NCBI GenBank assembly: GCA_947501315.1
Contig: CANMXH010000059.1
Location: 1-12,272 of the forward strand
DNA: 12,272 bases
Reading direction: 5' to 3'
Source of the DNA: Caulobacteraceae bacterium
GTDB taxonomy: Bacteria; Pseudomonadota; Alphaproteobacteria; Caulobacterales; Caulobacteraceae
Positions 6,760-12,272 of the stretch are shown here, one piece after another (positions within the stretch are counted from its first letter, which is position 1; each line of letters begins with the position of its first letter). Below the pieces are notes generated by a model. That model did no database searches. It saw only the letters and a program-made list of their open reading frames with translations, and was not told the origin of the DNA. The translations under genes and the position numbers were made by a program.

Positions 6760-8223
6760 TCAGACCTTCATGTCCACGCCCGAGGGCGAGAGGGAGACCG
6801 CCAGCCAGCGCGGCGGCTGGGCGACATCGATTTCATTGTTGAGGCGCGAGGCGGCGGCGAAGGCGCGCGTCGAGCCGTTCCGTCTGTCCTGACCGCGGTC
6901 AAAGGCGCTGGAGCCGCTGTCCCGGCCGGTAAACTCGAAGGCGTCGTCGGCCAGCTGGAAACCGGCGTCTTCAAGCTCACGCCGCAGTTCGTCGGCCCGG
7001 CCCTTCAGATCGGTCGCGGCGGCCGGGTTGTCGAACGCCAGGCGAGCATTCAGGCGGCCCTCGGAATCGATGTCGAGCTTGACGTCGACGCGGCCGAGTT
7101 CGTCAGGCGTCAGGGCCATTTCGAACCGGGTGGACCGGCCTTCAAGCCGGCGCAGGATCTGGGCGGCGATCTGGGCCGTCGCCTCGACCGTGGCGCGCGA
7201 CAGCTGGGACAGGCCGGTTTCGCGCATGCCGGGGGTGTTATGGGCGGAGGCCGCCGTGCTTTCGAGCGGAGGCAAGGGCTCCGACCCGGGGCCGTCGGCC
7301 TCGCCGCCGGCGGCGATGTCGCCGGGAACCGCCGCAACGGTGAACTCTGCCGGGCCTGTCGCCGGTCCGGGGTTCGCGGTCGGGGCGGGGGGCAGGGTCG
7401 TGGGCACCGGTCGGGCCGGATCCTTTTGCCCGTATCCGTCCCCGGCTACCGCGACGGTTTCGACGGGTCCAAGCAGCCGTGGGTTCCGTTCCGCCGAGGG
7501 CCGAAGCGGCGGGGGCGGTGCCGTCGGAGGCAGTGTCAGGGGCGCAGGCGTACTGCCGGTGCGGGCCCTGGCCTCAACGGTCGCGGTCGCGGGCGGGGCT
7601 TCGGCCACGGTCAGCCCGGTGTCGGACGTCTCCACCGTCAGGACGGGTGCCTCGCGCAGGGGGGGCTGAACTTCAGGCCGGGGGGGTTTGGTGGCGGCCG
7701 GCTTGTCGGAGGGCAGGGGCGTCGTGGTTTGCTCGCGGGGCTGAACCTCGGGGCCGGCTGTCTTTCCGGTCAGCGCCTTTTCGACCGGAAGCGGCGTTGT
7801 GGCTTGCGTGCCCGGCGGATCGCCGGCCGCCACGTCGCCGGACCCTTGCCCCAATCCGTCAGGCATGACCTGAACCTTGGACGACCCGTCCGCCGCGGTT
7901 TTGGACGATCCGTCCTCTGCGGCTGGAAGAACCAGGGGCACCGGCGGTGCCATGGGTGCTTGAAGGAAGCCTGCCACAACGGCTCCATCGAGCCCGGCAT
8001 CGACCTGCACGTCGGTCGACTTCCCCGCTTCGGTTGACGTCCCCGCTTCAGTCGACGTCCCCGGCTGGCCCGGGCTCTTCGTCGCAGGCGCCGACTCCGG
8101 CTCACCGGAATAGGCCGCCAGCAGCGCCCCGAAGCCGGACGTGACCTCGCCCGAGCCTGACGCCCCCTGCGGGGCGGCCGGGACGGCGGGTGCGATGACG
8201 GACAGCAGGCTGAGTTCGGACAT
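6760..8223 (-). CDS. fliK: Flagellar hook-length control protein FliK
   Basis: FliK is secreted during hook growth, measures hook length and switches the export gate to filament substrates. The 487-residue product has the family layout: a short N-terminus, a long Pro/Thr/Ala-rich linker (about 40-340), and the conserved Flg_hook C-terminal domain. That domain begins near residue 366 with RFEMALTPDELGRVDVKLDI and continues through RLNARLAFDN and ADELRRELEDAGFQL. The linker holds internal repeats: TSTEAG-type units at 56-71, DGSSK twice at 104-116, and a ~25-residue imperfect duplication at 141-190 (TTPLP...PEVQP). ATG 8223 is the first start in frame; no good Shine-Dalgarno precedes it, so exact initiation is less sure. 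A perfectly spaced sigma-54 promoter lies 77-91 bp upstream. It is the first gene of the fliK-flgD-flgE unit. Confidence 0.9.
   Translation of the reverse strand: MSELSLLSVIAPAVPAAPQGASGSGEVTSGFGALLAAYSGEPESAPATKSPGQPGTSTEAGTSTEAGKSTDVQVDAGLDGAVVAGFLQAPMAPPVPLVLPAAEDGSSKTAADGSSKVQVMPDGLGQGSGDVAAGDPPGTQATTPLPVEKALTGKTAGPEVQPREQTTTPLPSDKPAATKPPRPEVQPPLREAPVLTVETSDTGLTVAEAPPATATVEARARTGSTPAPLTLPPTAPPPPLRPSAERNPRLLGPVETVAVAGDGYGQKDPARPVPTTLPPAPTANPGPATGPAEFTVAAVPGDIAAGGEADGPGSEPLPPLESTAASAHNTPGMRETGLSQLSRATVEATAQIAAQILRRLEGRSTRFEMALTPDELGRVDVKLDIDSEGRLNARLAFDNPAAATDLKGRADELRRELEDAGFQLADDAFEFTGRDSGSSAFDRGQDRRNGSTRAFAAASRLNNEIDVAQPPRWLAVSLSPSGVDMKV
7654..7803 (-). repeat. Imperfect tandem duplication in the FliK linker
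   Basis: Two adjacent ~25-codon units encode TTPLPVEKALTGKTAGPEVQ plus PRE, then TTPLPSDKPAATKPPRPEVQ plus PPLRE. The shared frame is TTPLP, a Lys/Ala/Thr linker, then PEVQP and Arg-Glu. Divergence between the copies suggests an old duplication. It lies in the non-conserved ruler portion of FliK. Confidence 0.7.
8011..8058 (-). repeat. Short TSTEAG tandem repeats in the FliK N-terminal linker
   Basis: An 18-nt unit encodes TSTEAG, TSTEAG and a degenerate KSTD, at FliK residues 56-71. The DNA copies are nearly identical (gacgtccccgcttc shared), so this looks younger than the 7654-7803 duplication and open to slippage. Confidence 0.75.
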
Positions 8224-8299
8224 GGTTGCCGGGAAAGCCGTTCATGGAGGGGAGGGGGGACGAGGGCGCCTGCTGCGCCGGACATTCGAGACCCCCTGC

Positions 8300-8314
8300 G
8301 CAAGTCGCGGGCCA
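8300..8314 (-). promoter_or_regulatory. Sigma-54 promoter for fliK-flgD-flgE
   Basis: On the minus strand, TGGCCCgcgacTTGC has GG and GC exactly 10 nt apart and fits the -24/-12 consensus TGGCAC-N5-TTGC at all but one or two bases. The predicted start near 8288 gives a leader of about 65 nt to fliK. Confidence 0.8.
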
Positions 8315-8420
8315 AACGAACCGCGTCTCGTAATGGTCAGAAAACAAACAGAAAAGAGTCCAGGCCCGGCTTTCGCCCCCCCTTGTGGCTCAGTCGAAAC
8401 TTGCCGCGTGGAGACGATTA

Positions 8421-8437
8421 TTGCCCGGCGCCTGCCG
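8421..8437. promoter_or_regulatory. FlbD/ftr-like site between the two promoters
   Basis: TTGCCCGGCGCCTGCCG contains the recurring TTGCC(G/C)GG core plus a second TGCCG. It lies about 110-130 bp upstream of the fliK promoter and 36 bp upstream of the flgK promoter, a normal place for a sigma-54 enhancer. Naming it an FlbD site is inference from position and recurrence. Confidence 0.4.
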
Positions 8438-8439
8438 TC

Positions 8440-8452
8440 GGCCGTGACGGCC
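8440..8452. promoter_or_regulatory. Perfect 13-bp palindrome upstream of flgK promoter
   Basis: GGCCGT-g-ACGGCC is perfectly symmetric and sits about 20 bp upstream of the flgK -24 element. It could be an activator site or a chance feature of GC-rich DNA. Confidence 0.35.
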
Positions 8453-8472
8453 CCCCAAGTCCAGCTTTCGTC

Positions 8473-8487
8473 TGGCCCGGTCCTTGC
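8473..8487 (+). promoter_or_regulatory. Sigma-54 promoter for flgK-flgL
   Basis: TGGCCCggtccTTGC has GG (8474-8475) and GC (8486-8487) exactly 10 nt apart and shares its TGGCCC and TTGC blocks with the fliK promoter on the other strand. The predicted start near 8499 leaves a leader of about 134 nt to flgK. Confidence 0.8.
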
Positions 8488-8533
8488 GCGCCTTGCCACA
8501 CATGACCCAGGCGAGAAACGCAAGAACGCGTAA

Positions 8534-8546
8534 ATTCAATAGCTTG
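8534..8546 (+). promoter_or_regulatory. IHF-like site in the flgK leader
   Basis: ATTCAATAGCTTG matches the IHF consensus WATCAANNNNTTR except at the second base. It lies between the sigma-54 promoter and the two downstream TTGCC(G/C)GG motifs, where bending would bring them together. Confidence 0.3.
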
Positions 8547-8566
8547 TACGGTCCGCCCCTGCGGGG

Positions 8567-8610
8567 TGCCGGGCAAAAAACGCGCGTCGTGTGGCAGGGC
8601 TTGCCGGGTA
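8567..8610. promoter_or_regulatory. Pair of downstream ftr-like motifs in the flgK leader
   Basis: TGCCGGGCAA (8567-8576) and TTGCCGGGTA (8601-8610) share TGCCGGG with a 35-bp offset and lie about +68 and +102 from the predicted flgK transcription start. Published work on C. crescentus flaN/flbG describes essential ftr elements downstream of a sigma-54 start; this pair has the same geometry. Confidence 0.4.
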
Positions 8611-8632
8611 TCGCGACTTTGGAGGTCTTCGG

Positions 8633-10747
8633 ATGTCCCTGAACGCAATCATGAACACCGCGAACTCTGGCCTGCAGGCAGCCCAGACCCAGCTTCGCGT
8701 CATTTCCGACAACGTCTCCAACGTGAATACGCCCGGCTATGTGCGCAAGGTCGGCGAGCAGCGGACCCTGACCAGCCAGGGCATGGGCGCAGGCGTTGAG
8801 GTGGGGCGTATCCGCCTGGCCACCGACCGGTTTCTGCAGGCGGCCAGTCTGAACGCGGGTGCCGAGTCCGCGCGTATGGGCGTGCGGCACGAGCTCTATG
8901 ACCGTATCCAGTCGCTGTTCGGTGACCCCGGCGGCGACAGCGGCTTTTTCGCGAAGGTCGACTCTGTCTTCTCCGCCTTTGCAGCCACTGCCGAGGACCC
9001 GACGTCGTCGCCCCGGCGACAGGACGCCCTGTTTCGTTCCCAGGCGCTCTTCGATGAGGCCAACCGGATCGCCGGCCAGATCCAGGCGGTACGTCAGGAC
9101 GCGGACGGCCGGATCCAGAGCGCGGTTGGACGAGCCAACAGCCTGATTGAGCAGATTGAGGGCCTCAACCAGGAGATCTCGCGCGCCAAGGCCGTCGACG
9201 GCGATCCTTCAGGGGCGGAAACGGCCCAGCTGAACCTGATCAGCCAACTGGCCGAGTCCATGGATATTCGGGTTGCCGCGCGATCCATGGGCGGGGTGTC
9301 GATCAGGACAGGCGTGGGGGCGCTTCTGGTCGGCGATGGTGCGGCGACCCTCGAGTACAACCGCTCCGGAACGGTCACCGGGGAAACCGCCTTCGGAGAA
9401 GTCTATATCACCGAGCCGGGTGGGCAGAAGCGGCCCCTGCTCGACAGCCTTGTTTCAGGCGAGATCAAGGGCTTGATCGAGCTCAGGGATGTCGAGGCTC
9501 CCGCAGCGGCCGAACGGCTGGCCGAGCTGGTGTCTCATGCGGCTGATGAGCTGAACCGTGCTCACAACGCCCACTCCGCAGTGCCGGCACCGACCCGTCT
9601 CACAGGCCGCAATGTCGGTCAGTCGTTCGAGAGCGCGATTGCCGGGTTTTCGGGGCGGGCGACGGTCGCCGTGACAAACGCTGCCGGCGTGATCCAGACC
9701 CGGGCCGATATTGTCTTCTCCGGTGCGACCATGACGGTCAACGGTGTCGCCGCGACGCCGGCGACCTTTCTCGGGGTTCTCAATACCCAGTTGGGCGGCG
9801 CGGCAACGGCCAGTTTCAGCAACGGCAAGCTGACCCTTGCAGCGACCGGAACCAACGGTGTCGCCATCGCCGATGACGCCGCCGCCCCGTCGGCCAAGGC
9901 CGGCCGGAGCTTTTCCCACTATTTCGGTCTCAACGACCTGGTGTCCTCCGACCGGCCGGCATTCTACGACAACGGCCTGACCGCGGCCTCGCCGCACGGC
10001 TTCACTGCCGGAGAGACGATCACCCTCCGCTTCACCGGCGAAACCGGCTCGCGCCTGCGGGAGCTGGAGATCGCTGTCCCCGCCGGCGGCACGGTCGGAG
10101 ACCTGGTCACTGCGCTGAATGATCCGGCGACCGGGGTTGGCCGCTTCGGTGCCTTCTCCCTGGCGGCTGACGGGTCACTGTCCTTTGTCGGCAACGCCAA
10201 CCCGGCGCCGACGATGACGGTGGTGCAGGACCGGACGACACAGGTTCCGTCAGGCGTGTCGGTGACCGAGCTATTCGGTATCGGCGGCGGCGTGCGCGCC
10301 TCGCGGGCCGACGGCTTCGCCGTTCGGGCGGATATTCGACAAACCCCTGCCAGGCTGGCGCTGGCGCGGCTGAACCTTGCGGCGGCGACGGGAACGGCGG
10401 CTCTCAGCAGCGGTGACGGTCGCGGCGCTCTGGCCCTCGCCGATGCGGGCCAGCGGGCGGCGAATTTCCAGGCCGCCGGCGGATCTTCGGGGGGATCGAT
10501 CTCGGTCTCCCGCTATGCCGCTGAGCTGTCGGGCGAGATCGGCGGCAATGCGGCTTCGGCCAGAAGTCGCATGGAGACGGCAAGCGCCCTCTCTGCCGAG
10601 GCAACCGCCCGGCAGAGAGCCGAGGAAGGTGTCAATCTGGACGAGGAACTGGTGCTGATGACGACCTATCAGCAGGCCTTCAACGCCTCCGCCCGACTGA
10701 TACAGGCGGCCAAGGACATGTACGATACGTTGATGGGGATAGTCTGA
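8633..10747 (+). CDS. flgK: Flagellar hook-associated protein 1, FlgK
   Basis: FlgK (HAP1) caps the finished hook and, with FlgL, joins hook to filament outside the cell. I place the start at ATG 8633, with GGAGG seven bases upstream, giving 704 residues; an in-frame GTG at 8591 has no such site and lies in the leader. The N-terminus MSLNAIMNTANSGLQAAQTQ, then RVISDNVSNVNTPGYVRKVG (22-41), is the axial-protein motif. LLVGDG and YITEPGG fall in the HAP1 core. The C-terminus NLDEELVLMTTYQQAFNASARLIQAAKDMYDTLMGIV is the matching FlgK helix. The central part (about 330-560) is a long beta-rich insert with repeated Thr/Ala segments. Its stop overlaps the flgL start by one base (TGATG), so the two are translationally coupled. 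Expression is probably sigma-54 dependent. Confidence 0.95.
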   Translation: MSLNAIMNTANSGLQAAQTQLRVISDNVSNVNTPGYVRKVGEQRTLTSQGMGAGVEVGRIRLATDRFLQAASLNAGAESARMGVRHELYDRIQSLFGDPGGDSGFFAKVDSVFSAFAATAEDPTSSPRRQDALFRSQALFDEANRIAGQIQAVRQDADGRIQSAVGRANSLIEQIEGLNQEISRAKAVDGDPSGAETAQLNLISQLAESMDIRVAARSMGGVSIRTGVGALLVGDGAATLEYNRSGTVTGETAFGEVYITEPGGQKRPLLDSLVSGEIKGLIELRDVEAPAAAERLAELVSHAADELNRAHNAHSAVPAPTRLTGRNVGQSFESAIAGFSGRATVAVTNAAGVIQTRADIVFSGATMTVNGVAATPATFLGVLNTQLGGAATASFSNGKLTLAATGTNGVAIADDAAAPSAKAGRSFSHYFGLNDLVSSDRPAFYDNGLTAASPHGFTAGETITLRFTGETGSRLRELEIAVPAGGTVGDLVTALNDPATGVGRFGAFSLAADGSLSFVGNANPAPTMTVVQDRTTQVPSGVSVTELFGIGGGVRASRADGFAVRADIRQTPARLALARLNLAAATGTAALSSGDGRGALALADAGQRAANFQAAGGSSGGSISVSRYAAELSGEIGGNAASARSRMETASALSAEATARQRAEEGVNLDEELVLMTTYQQAFNASARLIQAAKDMYDTLMGIV

Positions 10748-11676
10748 TGACCCGCGTCGCCACTTTCGGAAACTATCAATCGGCCCTGCTGGAGCTGATG
10801 AGCGCCCAGACCCGGGCGGCGGAAGCCCAGCAAAGGGTCTCGACGCAGAAGAACGCCACTGATCTGACCGGTTTCGGCCGGCAGTCGGAAACCCTGACGG
10901 CCCTCAAGGGTGCGCAAAGCCGGATCCAGGGCTTTCTCGATACCGGCGAGGCCGTGAGCGCGCGACTCACGACCCAGGACCTGGCCTTGGGCCAGATCAA
11001 TGACGCGATCTCCGGTGCCCGCGAGGCGCTGGGCGGTGCTCTCGCCACTGACTCCGGTGCCGCATTGATGCTGGACCTGGAAGGTCAGTTCCAGGCCATG
11101 CGAGGTGGCCTGAACATGCGGCACCTCGGAAGCTACCTGTTCGCCGGTGCCTCGACCTTCACCCAGCCCGTCGCGGCCGACAGTATGGCTGCCCTGGCCG
11201 CTGCGCCGGACGTGCCTTCGCTGTTCAGCAACGATACACTGAAGAGCGCCAGCCGGGTTGCCGAGGGAACGACGCTGGAGACAGGCTTCCTCGCCAATGA
11301 AGTCGGCTCGGATGTGCTGAGTATCCTGCGGGACATCCAGACCTTTCATGCCACGCCGGGGTCCGGCCCCCTCACCGGTCGGCTCACTGCACCGCAGAAG
11401 GCCTTCCTGACGACCCAGCTTGGCCGGCTCGCGGCGGCCGGGACGGAGGTGGTCACCAAGATGGCAGGGACAGGCACCTTCGCAAACCAGGTCGAGAGCC
11501 TGACCCGGGACCATGAGGCGCAAAAGACCGCCCTCGACAAGCTGGTGGCAGGCCGGACAGACGCCGATATGGCGAAAGCCATTACGGATCTGCAGCTGTC
11601 CCAGGTCGCCATCCAGGCCTCGGCCCAGGTGATCAGCCAGCTGCGGCAGGTTTCCCTTCTCAACTATCTGAGCTGA
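10747..11676 (+). CDS. flgL: Flagellar hook-associated protein 3, FlgL
   Basis: FlgL (HAP3) forms the second junction ring between FlgK and the flagellin filament. The product has 309 residues, normal for short alphaproteobacterial FlgL. The N-terminal helix TRVATFGNYQSALLELMSAQTRAAEAQQRVSTQKNA-type region and the flagellin-like DLTGFGRQSETLTALKGAQSRIQGFLDTG (about 38-67) fit the flagellin N domain. HLGSYLFAGASTFTQPV (125-141) is the characteristic FlgL YLFAG motif. The C-terminus ends QVISQLRQVSLLNYLS, with the family's terminal hydrophobic helix. It begins inside the flgK stop codon (TGATG) and is the last gene of the unit; only weak hairpins follow. Confidence 0.95.
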   Translation: MTRVATFGNYQSALLELMSAQTRAAEAQQRVSTQKNATDLTGFGRQSETLTALKGAQSRIQGFLDTGEAVSARLTTQDLALGQINDAISGAREALGGALATDSGAALMLDLEGQFQAMRGGLNMRHLGSYLFAGASTFTQPVAADSMAALAAAPDVPSLFSNDTLKSASRVAEGTTLETGFLANEVGSDVLSILRDIQTFHATPGSGPLTGRLTAPQKAFLTTQLGRLAAAGTEVVTKMAGTGTFANQVESLTRDHEAQKTALDKLVAGRTDADMAKAITDLQLSQVAIQASAQVISQLRQVSLLNYLS

Positions 11677-11963
11677 AGCAGTATTTTGTTGAAAAGCCAG
11701 GCCGGTTGCCCGGGGGCCTTGCCGTAAATGTCCCGGCCTGTGTCGGCCGGCCCGTCATGGCGGGACCGGGTCGGGTCAGGGGCAGCGGTGCCCGGGACCA
11801 GGCGCATTCTTGAAGAAATTAAGACGACGCAGGTCTTTCCGGGACCCGCAATCGACCAAAACCGTGGCTGAACGACTACGGCCCGTCTGTATTTTGACGT
11901 CTGGCCGGGCTTTGCCGTGCCGTCGGCGTAGTCAAAGCCGACCCGGCAATCTACGGTCGTGGC
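11677..11963. other. 287-bp intergenic region after flgL
   Basis: I see no convincing gene here. It contains several GC-rich hairpins without T-runs: AGGCC...GGCCT at 11699-11719, CCGGCC-tgtgtc-GGCCGG at 11733-11750, and AAGAC/GTCTT at 11821-11837. A GGCTTTG/CAAAGCC inverted repeat (11908-11914 and 11933-11939) lies just upstream of the next gene. No sigma-54 site with correct spacing or clear sigma-70 promoter is visible. Confidence 0.6.
11733..11750 (+). terminator. Weak hairpin, possible flgL transcript end
   Basis: A perfect 6-bp CCGGCC/GGCCGG stem with a tgtgtc loop lies 57 bp past the flgL stop, with a second CCCG/CGGG stem right after it. Without a T-tract it is a poor intrinsic terminator and might only stabilise the 3' end. 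Confidence 0.3.
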
Positions 11964-12272
11964 ATGGCCGCAGCGGATTTCCAGATCGAGGACGGTTGGC
12001 CGGGACCGACGCTTCGGCTGTCCGGCGACTGGACTGCGACCGAGCTGGGCCGGATTTCGCGCCGTCTTGACGAAGCGCTCCGGGATCGTGCCGTTCACGC
12101 GGTGGATCTGACGGATCTCGGCCGGTTTGACACAGCCGGTGCCCTGGCGATCGTCCAGGCCGGCAACTGCGTCCTGCCGGCTTCGGCCTGGGCCCAGCGG
12201 CCCGGGGCCGGGCGCACCTATGCCATGGTCGAGAAGCTGGAGCGCGAAAGCGCCGGACCGCCCCGACGGTCA
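11964..12272 (+). CDS. STAS-domain protein, probable MlaE-type ABC permease, 3'-truncated
   Basis: The frame runs from ATG 11964 (MAAADFQIEDGWPG) to the window end without a stop, 103 codons. It looks like a STAS/MlaB-type domain: a first strand PTLRLSGDWTA (15-25), an amphipathic helix LGRISRRLDEALRD, then the core strand-turn VDLTDLGRFDTAGAL (47-61), where the DTAGA turn matches the DSSG/DTAG position of STAS domains. I recall N-terminal STAS domains of this kind fused to MlaE-family permeases, which move phospholipids or other lipids between the envelope membranes. The permease part would lie beyond the window. A stand-alone STAS protein is the alternative. No strong Shine-Dalgarno is visible. 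The N-terminal part seen is cytosolic in character, with no signal peptide or membrane segment. Confidence 0.6.
   Translation, partial: MAAADFQIEDGWPGPTLRLSGDWTATELGRISRRLDEALRDRAVHAVDLTDLGRFDTAGALAIVQAGNCVLPASAWAQRPGAGRTYAMVEKLERESAGPPRRS

Larger units (their letters stand above)
8224..8632. promoter_or_regulatory. Divergent fliK/flgK control region
   Basis: These 409 bp carry no convincing gene. They hold two outward-facing sigma-54 promoters (8300-8314 minus; 8473-8487 plus), whose -24 ends are about 160 bp apart. Copies of a TTGCC(G/C)GG motif occur at 8226-8233, 8421-8428, 8601-8608 and, inverted, near 8569-8576; a shorter TTGCCG is at 8401-8406. There is also a GGCCGTgACGGCC palindrome (8440-8452), an A-rich tract (8338-8357), an IHF-like site (8534-8546) and a GGCGC/GCGCC hairpin in the fliK leader (8265-8279). 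The layout resembles the C. crescentus flbG/flaN divergent region, where FlbD acts through ftr elements. Confidence 0.7.

Noticed and set aside
6442..8037. Long plus-strand open frame of 531 codons
   Set aside because: Antisense to fliK and flgD; low-complexity Gly/Arg-rich translation with no recognisable domain.
8592..8604. TGGCAG...TTGC as a second sigma-54 promoter for flgK
   Set aside because: GG and GC are 8 nt apart instead of 10, and it sits only about 30 bp before the start codon. It is better read as one of the TTGCCGGG motifs.
8591..8632. Earlier GTG start for FlgK
   Set aside because: No Shine-Dalgarno, and it would add 14 residues before the family-typical MSLNAIMNTA start. The ATG at 8633 has GGAGG at ideal distance.
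9455..9997. Minus-strand 180-codon frame within flgK
   Set aside because: Shadow of the FlgK central domain; no motif and Gly/Arg/Val-rich.
11902..11915. TGGCCGGGCTTTGC as a sigma-54 promoter for the STAS gene
   Set aside because: Spacing between GG and GC is 9 nt, and sigma-54 promoters do not tolerate this well.
11810..12070. 86-codon plus-strand open frame after flgL
   Set aside because: Arg-rich product without domain, overlapping the STAS gene in another frame, which has a recognisable fold motif.
1..12272. Mobile elements, CRISPR arrays, tRNA or rRNA genes, or defence systems
   Set aside because: No transposase or integrase motifs, no regularly spaced repeats and no tRNA-like cloverleaf seen by eye; the genes read as conserved chromosomal core.

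Overview
The window is about 12.3 kb of GC-rich DNA. It most resembles the chromosome of a Caulobacterales-type alphaproteobacterium (Caulobacter, Brevundimonas and relatives). Three things point there: the flagellar hook genes lie next to a SciP (DUF1153) cell-cycle regulator; the flagellar promoters are of the sigma-54 type in a divergent fliK/flgK arrangement like the classic flbG/flaN pair; and a CtrA-type box precedes sciP. I see no insertion sequence, phage gene, CRISPR array, tRNA or rRNA.

Layout. Positions 1-1718 (minus strand) hold an HxlR-family winged-helix regulator followed by an acetyl-CoA acetyltransferase (thiolase) cut off at its 3' end by the window edge. A 181-bp divergent spacer with a perfect inverted repeat (1747-1765) separates them from a plus-strand double-hotdog acyl-CoA thioesterase (1900-2739). 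Converging on that gene is mnmA (tRNA 2-thiouridylase, minus, 2760-3971). Upstream of mnmA on the same strand is sciP (4078-4380), which ends in a good intrinsic terminator (4021-4056). Next come the minus-strand hook genes fliK-flgD-flgE (8223 down to 4529), packed with 4- and 13-nt gaps. A 409-bp divergent regulatory region (8224-8632) follows, then plus-strand flgK-flgL (8633-11676), whose stop and start overlap by one base. After 287 bp without a convincing gene, the window ends inside a STAS-domain protein, probably the N-terminus of an MlaE-type ABC permease.

How the parts work together. FlgD is the hook cap, FlgE the hook subunit and FliK the hook-length ruler and export switch; FlgK and FlgL are the two hook-filament junction proteins added once the hook is finished. 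Both units are preceded by perfectly spaced GG-N10-GC sigma-54 promoters facing away from each other. Several copies of a TTGCC(G/C)GG motif lie around them and could be sites for a FlbD-type activator. SciP is known in Caulobacter as a repressor acting on CtrA-dependent promoters, so the locus places a cell-cycle switch beside hook genes.

The most interesting points are the architecture of the divergent flagellar control region, the CtrA-like box and a possible 43-codon small ORF ending at the sciP start, the candidate HxlR operator, and tandem repeats in the FliK linker. I found no clearly new multi-gene system; this is mainly conserved chromosomal core with interesting regulation.
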